A stretch of DNA of 64,000 nucleotides from Nannocystis pusilla (lineage in GTDB: Bacteria; Myxococcota_A; Polyangia; Nannocystales; Nannocystaceae), in the NCBI RefSeq assembly GCF_020073745.1, contig NZ_JAIRAU010000005.1:290347-354346 (forward strand). Reading direction: 5' to 3'. Positions 1 to 8,117 of the stretch are shown here, in pieces (position 1 is the first letter of the stretch; each line of letters begins with the position of its first letter). Both the position numbers and the translations under genes were made by a program. The notes under the pieces are model-generated. The model worked only from the letters and a program-made list of their open reading frames with translations. It had not been told where the DNA came from and did not search any database.

Positions 1-274
1 AGAGAACGGCTGGACGGACCTGACCGACGGGGAGCTCTCACACGCGGTCGACCACACTGAGGTGGGGACGAGCGTGGACTCGGTTCCATGGACAAACACA
101 AAGGCCGACGGGACGCCCGCCGGGTCGGCTCACTGTAACTTCTGGACCAGCCTCGGCGGGATGAACAACGGTCACCGCGGGTTCACGGCTGCGACGGACG
201 CGACCTGGACCGACGCGATGAGCGTGAACGCATGCTCTTCTCCGTCGCCCCTCTACTGCATCGAGGACCCGTGA
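1..274 (+). CDS. C-terminal part of a secreted DUF1554-like protein (5' end outside window)
   Basis: The frame is open from the left edge, so only the last 90 residues or so are present. The visible part has the pattern of the Cys-containing DUF1554/endostatin-like fold: HCNFWTS, then Gly-rich sequence, then a Trp, a Cys, and the ending LYCIEDP. Family members are usually exported and probably bind ligands on the cell surface or outside the cell. No catalytic residues are known for this family. The start and any signal peptide lie outside the window. The fold assignment rests on pattern memory, so treat it as tentative. The last 30 codons are partly duplicated immediately downstream (375-474). 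Confidence 0.6.
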   Translation, partial: ENGWTDLTDGELSHAVDHTEVGTSVDSVPWTNTKADGTPAGSAHCNFWTSLGGMNNGHRGFTAATDATWTDAMSVNACSSPSPLYCIEDP

Positions 275-474
275 CGCCCCGCCTGCCCCTCCGGACATGT
301 CTCTTCGCACTGGCCCTCACGCAATGCGCCCGCGAGTCCGAGCACCCGCCCTGGCAGTGCAACGATGACTTCATGTGCGAATTTACCGCCGTGACGGACG
401 CAACCTGGGCCGACGCGATGAACCCGAACTCGTGCCCCAGTCCCGCCCCCCTCTATTGTGTCGAAGATCCGTGA
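271..474 (+). pseudogene. Duplicated 3' fragment of the preceding gene
   Basis: A GTG at 271 overlaps the upstream stop and opens a frame of 67 codons. Its last 31 residues (FTAVTDATWADAM...LYCVEDP) copy the end of the preceding gene (FTAATDATWTDAM...LYCIEDP) with many synonymous and some non-synonymous changes. The first 35 residues look like a weak signal or lipoprotein leader ending in LALTQC, followed by sequence unrelated to the upstream gene. The bulk of the DUF1554-like domain is missing. The simplest reading is a decayed tandem paralogue joined to unrelated sequence. Expression as a tiny lipoprotein cannot be ruled out. A 14-bp-period palindrome pair (282 and 296) lies in the leader. 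Confidence 0.4.
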
Positions 475-771
475 CACGCCGCGGTCGCCACACGCGCCGG
501 CCAACATTCCCCGCGCCGGCTAACACAACACCCGGCTGCCCCAAGCTTGACCGTCTCGGCCCGCTGCAGGGGATGGGCGCACGCCTCGACACAACGGCCG
601 GGCTCACCTGTCGGACCGTCGCCGTCGATCTGGACCCTCTCGCGCGGGTTGATCCTGATCTCGATCCGGGCAGTCGGCTTGCACTTCGCCAGGGCTCCCG
701 GCCGAGATGGCGACGCAGCGAATGACCATGAGTCGGGCCGTGCTGACCTTTGAGGCGCGGTATCGTCCATT
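453..771 (-). pseudogene. Possible remnant of a C-terminal Cys-containing domain
   Basis: This minus-strand frame of about 105 codons has good third-position GC in its middle part. It contains the run ARIEIRINPRERVQIDG followed by GRCVEAC. That spacing (beta strand, Gly, conserved Cys, amphipathic segment) resembles the small C-terminal domain at the end of the Ser/Thr kinase encoded at 2657-4177 and of many myxobacterial periplasmic proteins. The N-terminal and last parts look non-coding. I read it as a degraded gene end. It could also be a chance open frame in GC-rich DNA. Confidence 0.2.
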
Positions 772-821
772 GAACCTAAAATGAGCCTGAGATAAGACGC
801 AGATGGGAGGTGTGAGCGAAA

Positions 822-1112
822 ATGAAACCCACCACGCGCGAGAATATGTCCAGGCCTCAGTGCGCGGCGTCGCCGCCCGACGACCTCGACGTCGAACTGG
901 ACGTCGCTGACCTTCGGAACGCCGATCCGCGGCTGCGCCACGAGTTGTCGGGCGTGATCGAGTGCGACGCCCACCAGACAGAACGTCGCTTCCGGCGGCG
1001 CCCGTCCGTGATCCTGGCGGTGGCGGGCGAGCACCGGCCGGCGCCGCGGCGTCCGACTCCTCCCCCGGTCCTTGCACGCCCCGTTCGGCGGCGCTGGAGG
1101 CCGCATGCTTAG
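822..1112 (+). CDS. Small hypothetical protein, doubtful
   Basis: An ATG at 822 is preceded by GGAGG at 805-809, a slightly long spacing. The frame encodes 96 residues. The first half (PDDLDVELDVADLRNADPRL) looks protein-like; the second half is Arg/Pro-rich and typical of spurious frames. No family is recognised. Listed because nothing better explains this stretch. Confidence 0.25.
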   Translation: MKPTTRENMSRPQCAASPPDDLDVELDVADLRNADPRLRHELSGVIECDAHQTERRFRRRPSVILAVAGEHRPAPRRPTPPPVLARPVRRRWRPHA

Positions 1113-1140
1113 GCCGGCAGCCTCAAACCCGCTGGGGCCG

Positions 1141-1311
1141 ATGGCCCAGTACGCCGCGGTCTACGCCGATCGCCTCGCGCTGCAGGCGATCCTGGAATGC
1201 TGCGTCGGCCCTGGAAACGGCTACGCCCCGGTTGGCGAAGAGCAAGAGCAGGGCTTCGAGTCCCTGCGCGTCCGATACGAGCGTTTGTTCGGCCCGCTCC
1301 AGAGCGTTTAG
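1141..1311 (+). CDS. Small hypothetical protein, doubtful
   Basis: The frame encodes 56 residues starting MAQYAAVYADRLALQAIL, with a balanced, acidic C-terminal half. No Shine-Dalgarno sequence is obvious, and an alternative ATG lies at 1105. No domain is recognised. It converges with the MerR-like gene on the other strand, overlapping it by a few bases at the 3' end. Confidence 0.3.
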   Translation: MAQYAAVYADRLALQAILECCVGPGNGYAPVGEEQEQGFESLRVRYERLFGPLQSV

Positions 1312-1580
1312 TCTTCCCCGCGTTCGGGGGTCGCGGCGGGTGCAGCCGCGAAGTGCTTGATCAGCGCCTCGCGGTCGTAGCCGTCAGCCTTCAGCCGCAC
1401 GATCTCGCGGACGCGGTCCGCGGCTTCAGGCTGCCAAAGCCGCCGAACGCCCTTGCGATCCCCGCCTTGCTTCGTCGTGGCGATGCCGTGGAACAGCCCG
1501 ATCGTGCGCCATTCGAGGATCGTCGCGGGCTCTACCTTGGCGATTTCCGCCAGGTATGCCGTGGTGTGGGGATACTTCAC
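1308..1580 (-). CDS. MerR-like HTH DNA-binding protein
   Basis: The protein is about 90 residues if started at the GTG at 1580 (KYPHTTAYLAEIAKV). It has the layout of a MerR-type winged helix: a first helix with Tyr at the start, the recognition segment VEPATILEWRTIGLF, then a charged wing and a C-terminal helix (AADRVREIVRLKADGYD). There is no effector domain, so it is a minimal regulator. The same frame stays open to an ATG at 1682, giving 124 residues. The short start is preferred because MerR domains begin almost at the N-terminus, and because the longer form would put a perfect palindrome (1635-1654) inside the gene. With the short start that palindrome lies about 55 bp upstream and may serve autoregulation. 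The target is unknown. Confidence 0.6.
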   Translation of the reverse strand: MKYPHTTAYLAEIAKVEPATILEWRTIGLFHGIATTKQGGDRKGVRRLWQPEAADRVREIVRLKADGYDREALIKHFAAAPAATPERGED

Positions 1581-1634
1581 GAGCGCGACCGTACCGAGCA
1601 GGCTGCCCTGGTGGCAAGAGCCGATGCTGCTCAC

Positions 1635-1654
1635 TTGGTAAGCTCGCTTACCAA
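1635..1654. promoter_or_regulatory. Perfect 20-bp palindrome, candidate operator
   Basis: The sequence is TTGGTAAGC-TC-GCTTACCAA: two perfect 9-bp arms separated by 2 bp. It is much more AT-rich than its surroundings. It lies upstream of the preferred start of the MerR-like gene (1308-1580, minus). MerR-family operators are near-palindromes of this size within the promoter, so autoregulation is a reasonable inference. No matching copy was noticed elsewhere in the window. Confidence 0.5.
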
Positions 1655-1682
1655 ACGTTCGATGATGGGCGCTTGCGCACAA

Positions 1683-1993
1683 GATCTCATCCCCGGAGGA
1701 TCATTTGTGAGTTTTCGCGCACCTGGAAGCGTTCGCCGCCGGCCTCGAGAGCGCGTCCGGATCACGATCTGCTCGTGGCCTGGCCGACGCGGGAAGCCCC
1801 ACGAACGAGGGGCCGCCGCAGAGCTGACGATGATGACCGCGCCTCGATGGCCGGATCGTGAAGGCTTCACCACGCGAGCGCGTGTTCGAGCATCTACGCT
1901 CGAATACGCCCGCCAGCATTTGAGCCTCATCACCAGCTTATTTCCGGTCCATCGCTGGACCGCGGCGCGCTTCCGCGGCAAAAATGGGCGCCT
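1683..1993. other. Gap without a convincing gene
   Basis: These 311 bases lie between the MerR-like gene and the sigma-factor gene. A GGAGGA at 1695-1700 precedes a GTG at 1707 that opens a 96-codon frame, but the product is Arg-rich and has no domain-like features. The segment just before 1994 is relatively AT-rich and probably carries the promoter of the sigma-kinase operon. No hairpin or repeat stands out. Confidence 0.4.
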
Positions 1994-2644
1994 ATGAGCG
2001 CGCATGACCATCCCGACGTGGTCGGGTTCGTCGCCTGGATGACGGGCTCGAAGAGAGCGGGCGCCGATGTGCTCGCCGAGGTTCCGCGCAGGGGTGAGCC
2101 CGACGTGGACGCGCGAGTCCGGGAGATCATCCGCTGGTTCATGGATCGCCGCCTTCCCTCGCGAGGGCGCGGTGCTTCGGTCAATTTGGACGCGATCCTG
2201 CGTGGAGACACGATCCCCCTCGACATGAGCCACCCGCTGATCCGCGGCGATGCACGCCGCCTGAACGTCTTGCAGCGGGCCTTGCAGTCGAAATGCTTGC
2301 TCACGGCGCTGTGCAACGTCGCCCCCGGGCCGCGCGCCGCGTTCATCCTGCGGGAGCTCATGGGGTGGTCCGCCAGGCGCCTTGACGGCGTGTTCGAGAC
2401 GCCGACCGCCGCGCGGGTGAACCACACGCGCGGGGTCGCCAACCTCGACAAATACCTCGGGGTCCGGTGCGAGCACATGGACCCCGGGAACCCGTGCAGG
2501 TGCCACGTTCGCCTCGGTGCAGCGCTGGCCCAGGAGTTCATCACCTGGCCCGGGTACGACCGTTTCGACTCCGAGAAGCCTCTCACCCCCGGCAAGCCCC
2601 AGACGATCCACAGCCTCATGCGAAGTCTGCAGCCGCCCGCGTGA
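1994..2644 (+). CDS. ECF-type RNA polymerase sigma factor with C-terminal Cys cluster
   Basis: The protein has 216 residues. Residues about 100-155 match sigma-70 region 4: GPRAAFILRELMGWSARRL followed by TAARVNHTRGVANLDKYL. Immediately after comes CEHMDPGNPCRCH, a C-x7-C-x-C cluster of the NPCRC type seen in a subset of ECF sigma factors, which may bind zinc. Region 2 is hard to recognise, so promoter melting could be atypical. The gene ends exactly at the start of the kinase gene downstream (stop 2642-2644; kinase GAGG at 2647-2650), so the two are probably co-transcribed and translationally coupled. No anti-sigma gene is next to it. Family knowledge suggests some ECFs paired with Ser/Thr kinases are switched on by phosphorylation; applying that here is inference. 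Confidence 0.7.
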   Translation: MSAHDHPDVVGFVAWMTGSKRAGADVLAEVPRRGEPDVDARVREIIRWFMDRRLPSRGRGASVNLDAILRGDTIPLDMSHPLIRGDARRLNVLQRALQSKCLLTALCNVAPGPRAAFILRELMGWSARRLDGVFETPTAARVNHTRGVANLDKYLGVRCEHMDPGNPCRCHVRLGAALAQEFITWPGYDRFDSEKPLTPGKPQTIHSLMRSLQPPA

Positions 2645-2656
2645 GTGAGGTGCGCG

Positions 2657-4177
2657 ATGTCCTCGCCTTCGCCTGAAGTGTCCGCGCAGCAGCCCGCCGA
2701 CGCCACCGCGACGAAGCTGATCGCCGGTCGCTACGAAGTGATCCGCGAGTTGGGGCACGGCGGCATGGGCGTGGTTCACCTCGCCTACGACAAGACCTTC
2801 TGCCGCAACGTCGCTCTCAAGCAGACCAAGGTCAGGCGCGACGGCCACCTCGAGCGCTTCCGCCGGGAGTATCGAGCGCTCGCCGCCGTGCGCCACACCG
2901 GCGTGCCCGCCATCTACGACAGCGGCGACGATCACGGGCCGTTCTTCACCATGGAGATCATCACCGGCCCCACGATTGCTGACCTGGTGAAGAGAGGCCC
3001 GCTTCCGCCTGCGCGCGCGCTGGCGCTGGCGATCGAGCTCGGTCGTGTGCTGATGGCGGTTCACGCGGCCGGCGTGATCCACCGCGACGTGAAGCCGGCG
3101 AATGTGATCGTGGAGCCCGGCGATCGTGTGCGGCTGATCGACTTCGGCGCGTGCTTGCTGACCGACGAGTATTACAAGGCGCCCCACCTGCGCGACGTAA
3201 CCGCCGAGGGCGAGCGGTGGCACACCTCGGAGCACGAGTTCATCGGGTCGATCGCCTACGTCTGCCCGCAGTACTGGACCGAGGGCCTGGTCGCGCCGCA
3301 AACCGATGTCTTTTCCGTGTGCGTGGTCCTGTACGAGATGCTGACCGGCCGCGCCTTGTACGGCGAGGCCGGCGGCTTCCGAAAAATCACCGCGGCAGAG
3401 TTTCCGTCCAGGCTCGCGCCGCTCGTGGCGGAGCTTGAAATCGGCTTGGCCGGCGCCGAGGATCGCCACGAGACCATGGCGGACCTCGTCCGCGCCCTCG
3501 AAATCGTCCGCTCCAAGCTCGCGGCGCCCCGTCGCATCGGCGTCATGGCGGTCGCGTCGGTCGCGTCCTTCGTGCTCGGTGCCGTGCTGGCGACAGCCGT
3601 CCCGAGCGAGCGGTTGAGCGAGGTCGCGGCGACGAACGATGCGGGGAACCCAACCGAGCGGTCGAGCGAAATCGCGGCGGCCGTCCCGAGCGAGTTCGTG
3701 GCAGCTGTCCCGAGCGAGGTCGCGGCGGCTGTCCTGAGTGAGAGGTCGAGCGAGGTCGCGGCGGTTGTCCCGAACGGGCGGTCGAGCGAGGTTGCGGCGG
3801 CGACCTCCGCGACTGACGAGAGTTCGAGCGAGGTCGCGGCGGCGAGCGACGTGGCTGGCAAGAGGTCAAGCGAGGTCGCGGCGGCGAGCGTGACGCGCCC
3901 AAGCCCCCCAACGGCGGCGTCGCCGAAGCCGAAGAAGCCACCGCCATCGACCTGGGACGAGCGCCTGAGCAAGGCGGACACGCACGCACGCCGGTGTCTG
4001 GAAAAAGCCGGGCTCAAGGTGTCGCCTCGCTTGACCACGATCCCCGCGGGCGAGCCGGCTCGCGTCCGGGGCGTCGCCTCCGACTCGCGCGAGGCGAGCT
4101 GCATCCGCGAAGCGCTCGACCGCTTCGGCGTGCGCGTCGCCGAAGGTCAGCGGCAGCACACCTTTTTCGCCGAGTAG
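2657..4177 (+). CDS. Membrane Ser/Thr protein kinase with expanded repeat linker
   Basis: The protein has 506 residues. The Hanks-type kinase domain spans about 26-290: glycine loop GHGGMGVVH (33-41), Lys55 in VALK, HRD (142-144), DFG (162-164). All key catalytic residues are present, so it should be active. A hydrophobic segment at about 294-314 anchors it in the membrane. Residues about 316-415 are a low-complexity linker repeating SERSSEVAAA with variants. The last 80 residues form a small domain with two Cys. ATG 2657 is chosen over GTG 2645 because GAGG at 2647-2650 sits 6 nt upstream. It follows the ECF sigma gene directly and precedes two exported proteins, suggesting one signalling operon. 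The linker repeat is also a nucleotide-level repeat and probably expands by slippage. Confidence 0.85.
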   Translation: MSSPSPEVSAQQPADATATKLIAGRYEVIRELGHGGMGVVHLAYDKTFCRNVALKQTKVRRDGHLERFRREYRALAAVRHTGVPAIYDSGDDHGPFFTMEIITGPTIADLVKRGPLPPARALALAIELGRVLMAVHAAGVIHRDVKPANVIVEPGDRVRLIDFGACLLTDEYYKAPHLRDVTAEGERWHTSEHEFIGSIAYVCPQYWTEGLVAPQTDVFSVCVVLYEMLTGRALYGEAGGFRKITAAEFPSRLAPLVAELEIGLAGAEDRHETMADLVRALEIVRSKLAAPRRIGVMAVASVASFVLGAVLATAVPSERLSEVAATNDAGNPTERSSEIAAAVPSEFVAAVPSEVAAAVLSERSSEVAAVVPNGRSSEVAAATSATDESSSEVAAASDVAGKRSSEVAAASVTRPSPPTAASPKPKKPPPSTWDERLSKADTHARRCLEKAGLKVSPRLTTIPAGEPARVRGVASDSREASCIREALDRFGVRVAEGQRQHTFFAE

Positions 4178-4185
4178 GAGTCGTC

Positions 4186-5019
4186 ATGTTCCTGCGCTGC
4201 GTCCTCGTTCTGACGATACTCGCTCCGCCGCCCTCGGAGGCCGACGCGATCGCGGCCTACAACCGCGGCGATCTCGATCTCGCCCTCAAGCTGTATCGCG
4301 AGCGGGCCGCATCGCCGGGCGTCTACCTGCCCGACGCGCTGTATGGCGTCCACGACGCCCTGCGCGCGCTCTACGACCGGAGCGAGCGCAAGGATCTCGC
4401 GCGGCTCTGCGAGGCCCACGAGCTCGCGCGCGGACTGGTGGCCGGGGGCAAGTTCGCCAGCGAGGCCGAACGCGCGGCCTGGGTCGAGCAAGAAGCCGCC
4501 GACGCGAAACTCTTGAGCGAGGCCAGCGCGACGTGCCCGGAGCCGGCGTCCGCGACCGACGATGCTCCGCGCGGCGTGACGCCCGAGCTTCCCGCCCCTG
4601 TCCCGAAAGACAGCCCGGCGCGTACCGAGGGCTCGGGCTCGCCAACTGCCCCGAAGGACAGCCCGGAGCCATGGCGCCCGCGCGGGCGTGTCGTCGGGGG
4701 CTCGGTCGTTGCCGCCGCGGGCGGGGTCATGCTCGGCGGGATGGCCATCGCGCTCGCCGGTCGGTCGAACGCGAACGACACGATCGCCAGCATCACCGCG
4801 GCCGCTCGCACCGAGGATCGCGACTTCACGCCGGACGAAGAGGCGGACGCCCGCGAGGCCGATCGTCGGTTTGGCCAGCTCGGAGGCGTCGCCGTCGTGC
4901 TTGGCGTCGCCGGTTTTGTAAGCCTGGTTACAGGTCTTGCAGTGATCCTGGCCCCGCCACGCGACGCCTCACGCGCGCGGGTTCGCGCTCAGGGCGCCGG
5001 GTTCGTATATTCGTTCTGA
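4186..5019 (+). CDS. Exported protein with two membrane segments, kinase-operon partner
   Basis: The protein has 277 residues. The N-terminal hydrophobic stretch (MFLRCVLVLTIL) is a signal peptide or anchor. It is followed by a helical, TPR-like region (AIAAYNRGDLDLALKLYRE), which suggests protein binding. A Pro/Asp-rich linker (about 125-165) contains PKDSP twice; the DNA beneath is two copies of the 14-bp palindrome unit (4598-4613 and 4647-4662). Two hydrophobic segments follow (about 168-190 and 230-260), then a basic tail. AGGAG at 4176-4180 sets the start at 4186, 8 nt after the kinase stop. This arrangement recurs next to myxobacterial kinases, where such proteins are usually annotated as hypothetical. 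No enzymatic function is suggested. Confidence 0.7.
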   Translation: MFLRCVLVLTILAPPPSEADAIAAYNRGDLDLALKLYRERAASPGVYLPDALYGVHDALRALYDRSERKDLARLCEAHELARGLVAGGKFASEAERAAWVEQEAADAKLLSEASATCPEPASATDDAPRGVTPELPAPVPKDSPARTEGSGSPTAPKDSPEPWRPRGRVVGGSVVAAAGGVMLGGMAIALAGRSNANDTIASITAAARTEDRDFTPDEEADAREADRRFGQLGGVAVVLGVAGFVSLVTGLAVILAPPRDASRARVRAQGAGFVYSF

Positions 5020-5045
5020 GCAGCTCCGCCGCTTTGGAGGTCCCC

Positions 5046-6719
5046 ATGCTCCGCCGCACCGCCGCCGCCATCACCCTGACCGCCCTCGCAGCGTGCTCCG
5101 GTCATGCGCCAGCGTGGGCGGACTTCGCGGCCCATGATGCCGCCCACGATTCGGAGATGTCCGTGGGGACAGGTAGCACCACGGCCGATCCGTCGACGAC
5201 GGACGGCAGCCAGGGGAGCGCGACCACCGACGCGCTGCCGATGACCGCGACGGGCGAGCCCGAGGATACTGCCACGACGGGCGACCCAACCTCGGACGGC
5301 CCGACCTCATCAGGCAGCGAGTCCCTGCTACAGCCAAGGATCCTCGAGGTCGGCATGCCCGCGATCGTTCACCTCGCCGGCCCCGTGGACCTTCAGGTCT
5401 CGACGCGGGATGCGAGCCGCGTCCGGGTCAAGCTCGACGGCGTCGAGCTGGACGAACTGGTCGACCAGGGCGCCGGCGTGTTCGCGGGGACCGTCCCGTG
5501 CTTCGGCTCGGTCGACAATGGCGCCCACACGCTCGACGTGATCGCGCTGAACGACTCTCTCGCCGATTTGCGCGCCATCGACTTCCAGGTCGCCGCGCCG
5601 CCGGCCGGCGATCTGGCATGGGCCGTCCCGTACCCGATCGGCTCCAGGGCGCGCCGCATCGTCGTCACCGCCGAAGGCGACGCGATCGAGGTCGGCGCGA
5701 TCGAGGTCGACGGCGCGCCGCGTCCGTCGATCCGCAAGCGCTCGGGCAAGAACGGCGCCGAGGTGTGGGCCGAAGGAACGATCGTTCTCGACTCCCGCGA
5801 GGGCTCGGTCGACGCGGCCGCCTTGACCCCTGACGGCCGGATCTGGGTCGCCATGAACGTCCGCCAGGCGGACAAGGCATGGCGGCCGCGGATCCTCCTG
5901 CTCGATGCCGACGGCCACGAGACCGGCATCGAAATGCCCACGGAGGCGGGCGCGACGGTGGGGGGGATCGCCGCGGACGGCGCGGGCGGGTTCTTCGCGG
6001 TCGGCTTCGCCGGAAGCGGGCTCGGCGACATGGACGTGGTGATCTGGCGGATGAACGGCGAGCACGTCGCCGTCTTCAGCGCCAAGCCGTGGGACTACGT
6101 CCCGAACGGAGACAAGAATCTAGCGCACAGCTTCAGCGACTTCGCCTTCGACGTGGTGATCAAGGGCGCCGCCGCATGGGTCGTAGGCGCGAGCGCGGGG
6201 AAGCACGAGGGCAACGAGACACAGGCACGGGGTCTGCTCGTGCCGCTGGACCTGGAAACCGGCGCGCAGTTCGACCCGGTGATCGTACAGGTGCCGAGCG
6301 GCGGCTGGCGGCAAGGAATGTACCTCGGCGCCGCCGCACACCCGGACGGGATCGCCGTCGTCGGCTACGGCGCGACGGCCGACAGCACTTCGCAGCGCAT
6401 CGAGATAGCGATCTACGACGCCAGCGGCTCGCGGATTTGGTTTCAGCCGGAAGCGGCCGCGGATGTGGCCTACGGCACGGCAGTTGCGGTGAACGCCCAC
6501 GGCGGAGTCATCGTTACGGGCGTCGTGCGAGACAAAGACGTGCTCCGCGGGGTCCTGCTTGGGCGCAAGAGCACGCTCTACGATCACAAATTCCCGCCGA
6601 GCGCCGAGCCATCCGCGGCATTGGGGCTCGCGCTCGACGCATGGGATCAGGTATTCGTGATCGGCGAGGTGACCGCGGGAGGCATGCGTCACGCCCGGGT
6701 GGCCTTCGTGCGGCAGTGA
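5046..6719 (+). CDS. Surface lipoprotein with beta-propeller-like repeats
   Basis: The protein has 557 residues. The signal peptide MLRRTAAAITLTALAAC ends in a lipobox with Cys17. A Thr/Ser/Asp/Gly-rich linker (about 38-95) follows. The rest is beta-rich, with repeated blocks of the form 'G.W.A....DGH' and 'GGFFAVGFAGSG.GDMDVVIWRM', as in delta-60 / NHL-like or PQQ-like propellers that often bind partners. GGAGG at 5036-5040 lies 5 nt before the ATG. It closes the sigma-kinase operon and could be its exported sensor or cargo; that is inference. No catalytic motif is visible. Confidence 0.75.
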   Translation: MLRRTAAAITLTALAACSGHAPAWADFAAHDAAHDSEMSVGTGSTTADPSTTDGSQGSATTDALPMTATGEPEDTATTGDPTSDGPTSSGSESLLQPRILEVGMPAIVHLAGPVDLQVSTRDASRVRVKLDGVELDELVDQGAGVFAGTVPCFGSVDNGAHTLDVIALNDSLADLRAIDFQVAAPPAGDLAWAVPYPIGSRARRIVVTAEGDAIEVGAIEVDGAPRPSIRKRSGKNGAEVWAEGTIVLDSREGSVDAAALTPDGRIWVAMNVRQADKAWRPRILLLDADGHETGIEMPTEAGATVGGIAADGAGGFFAVGFAGSGLGDMDVVIWRMNGEHVAVFSAKPWDYVPNGDKNLAHSFSDFAFDVVIKGAAAWVVGASAGKHEGNETQARGLLVPLDLETGAQFDPVIVQVPSGGWRQGMYLGAAAHPDGIAVVGYGATADSTSQRIEIAIYDASGSRIWFQPEAAADVAYGTAVAVNAHGGVIVTGVVRDKDVLRGVLLGRKSTLYDHKFPPSAEPSAALGLALDAWDQVFVIGEVTAGGMRHARVAFVRQ

Positions 6720-6726
6720 GCGAGGC

Positions 6727-7815
6727 TCACTGCGGGATGAAGCTGCTACACGCCTCATGGACGAGGTCGGCGGCCTCGTCGAAGAACCCGTCGTAACTGT
6801 CGGCGCAAATATCGCCTTCGTGGTGATACGGGAACGATTCGATCACCGCGACGAGGTGCTGCGCGATCGGAGGATCGTTGTAGACGCAGTCGGCGATCGG
6901 CTCGCCCACAAGCGGCTGCGGGACGATTGCCAGCCCGACGATCGCGTCCTCGTCCCCGCCCTTGGCTGCGACCACCGCATCGTGAACCTTCTTCGCGCTG
7001 AGGACTGATTTCTCGTCCTCGTTGTCCATGATGAACACGAACACGAGCAGCGCGTCGTCGCGTAAAAAGCCCTCGTTGCAGCCACCCGGGCCGTTGAGGT
7101 CGTCGGACACGGCGGCGACGAGGGTGTCGGCGAGCGGCGGATCGGCGCCGAAGGTGCCCACGCGCGCGATGCACTCGAAGTCGTCGGGGTCGGGCTCGAT
7201 CATGTAGCGGTGGCCCCCGGCGAGCTCGCACACGTGGTTTGTCGCATAGGGCCCGGCGTTGTAGAGCAGGCCGGCGCCACGCGTCCGGTCGCACTTGAAG
7301 ACGGTATCGGCGTAGGAGCCGCAGACGTAGTCCATCGCGTACGGGCCGCAGTTGCTTTCGTTCCCACAGTGCTCGGGCGTCTCGCAGCCGATGCCGCGCC
7401 AGTGCTCGTCCGTGTTCACGGAGATCACGTGCGTGTCGAAGTCGGCGAACTTCGTCCCGATGGTCTCCGTGAACCCGGGAAAGCTCGCTACAAGCTGATC
7501 CTGCTCGTGCCACATCGTCCCAAGCGCCGAGATCACGAACACAAAATCGATCTTCCCCTTGCACCCCTCGGGCTGTGGATCGCCGAAGTCCGGCATGTCG
7601 ACGGGGCCCGGGTCGGTGCTGGCCGCGCTGTCCTCGCCGCCGCCCGTCGAGGTCGTCCCCGACGTCGAGCTCGACCATGTCGAAGTCGTCCCGGTCGAGC
7701 TCGTCGAGGTCGAGCTGTGCGCGACGGACGTAATGCCCGGACCCGTCGACCAGGCGGGCGAGCTGTCGTTGTTGCACCCGGCACCGAGTGCCGCGGCGAG
7801 CAGAAGGCGGCGCAC
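6727..7815 (-). CDS. VWA-like surface lipoprotein with a degenerate metal site
   Basis: The protein has 362 residues. The leader MRRLLLAAALGAGC gives Cys14, then a Ser/Thr/Gly linker to about residue 70. The domain from about 85 onward resembles the von Willebrand A-like lipoprotein encoded at 53610-54740: hydrophobic strand, then a loop, conserved Cys pairs, and strands such as DALLVFVFIMDNEDE. The strand that should carry the MIDAS motif reads FVISALGTM, whereas the paralogue has FVIDNSASM. The metal-binding Asp-x-Ser-x-Ser is therefore missing and divalent-metal binding is probably lost. The gene converges with the + strand operon (8 bp apart). It may act as a structural or competitor form of the metal-binding family. 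Confidence 0.75.
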   Translation of the reverse strand: MRRLLLAAALGAGCNNDSSPAWSTGPGITSVAHSSTSTSSTGTTSTWSSSTSGTTSTGGGEDSAASTDPGPVDMPDFGDPQPEGCKGKIDFVFVISALGTMWHEQDQLVASFPGFTETIGTKFADFDTHVISVNTDEHWRGIGCETPEHCGNESNCGPYAMDYVCGSYADTVFKCDRTRGAGLLYNAGPYATNHVCELAGGHRYMIEPDPDDFECIARVGTFGADPPLADTLVAAVSDDLNGPGGCNEGFLRDDALLVFVFIMDNEDEKSVLSAKKVHDAVVAAKGGDEDAIVGLAIVPQPLVGEPIADCVYNDPPIAQHLVAVIESFPYHHEGDICADSYDGFFDEAADLVHEACSSFIPQ

Positions 7816-8117
7816 GTGCCCATACTAGCGCGTGCGCGCCAGGTGGTTCGCCGGTGTTCCACGAGCGCGGCGGGGAGCGACCGCCTGCCGCTCCCCCGCG
7901 TCGATGGTGACGACCAGCGCCCCTCGTCTCGCGTACGCTTCCACACGCGCCGGACCGGCTGCGAGCGCCCGTGCTGGGGAAATGGCGGCGCCATGAGCCG
8001 ATCTCGGTCTCTCCGCCTGGTAGGTTCGCCGGTCTCGTCGCACTGGCGTTGCCGGCCGGATGCGGGCCCATTCGACGTTCGGCCCCAGGGCGGGAGCAGC
8101 AACCCGCGCCACTTGCG

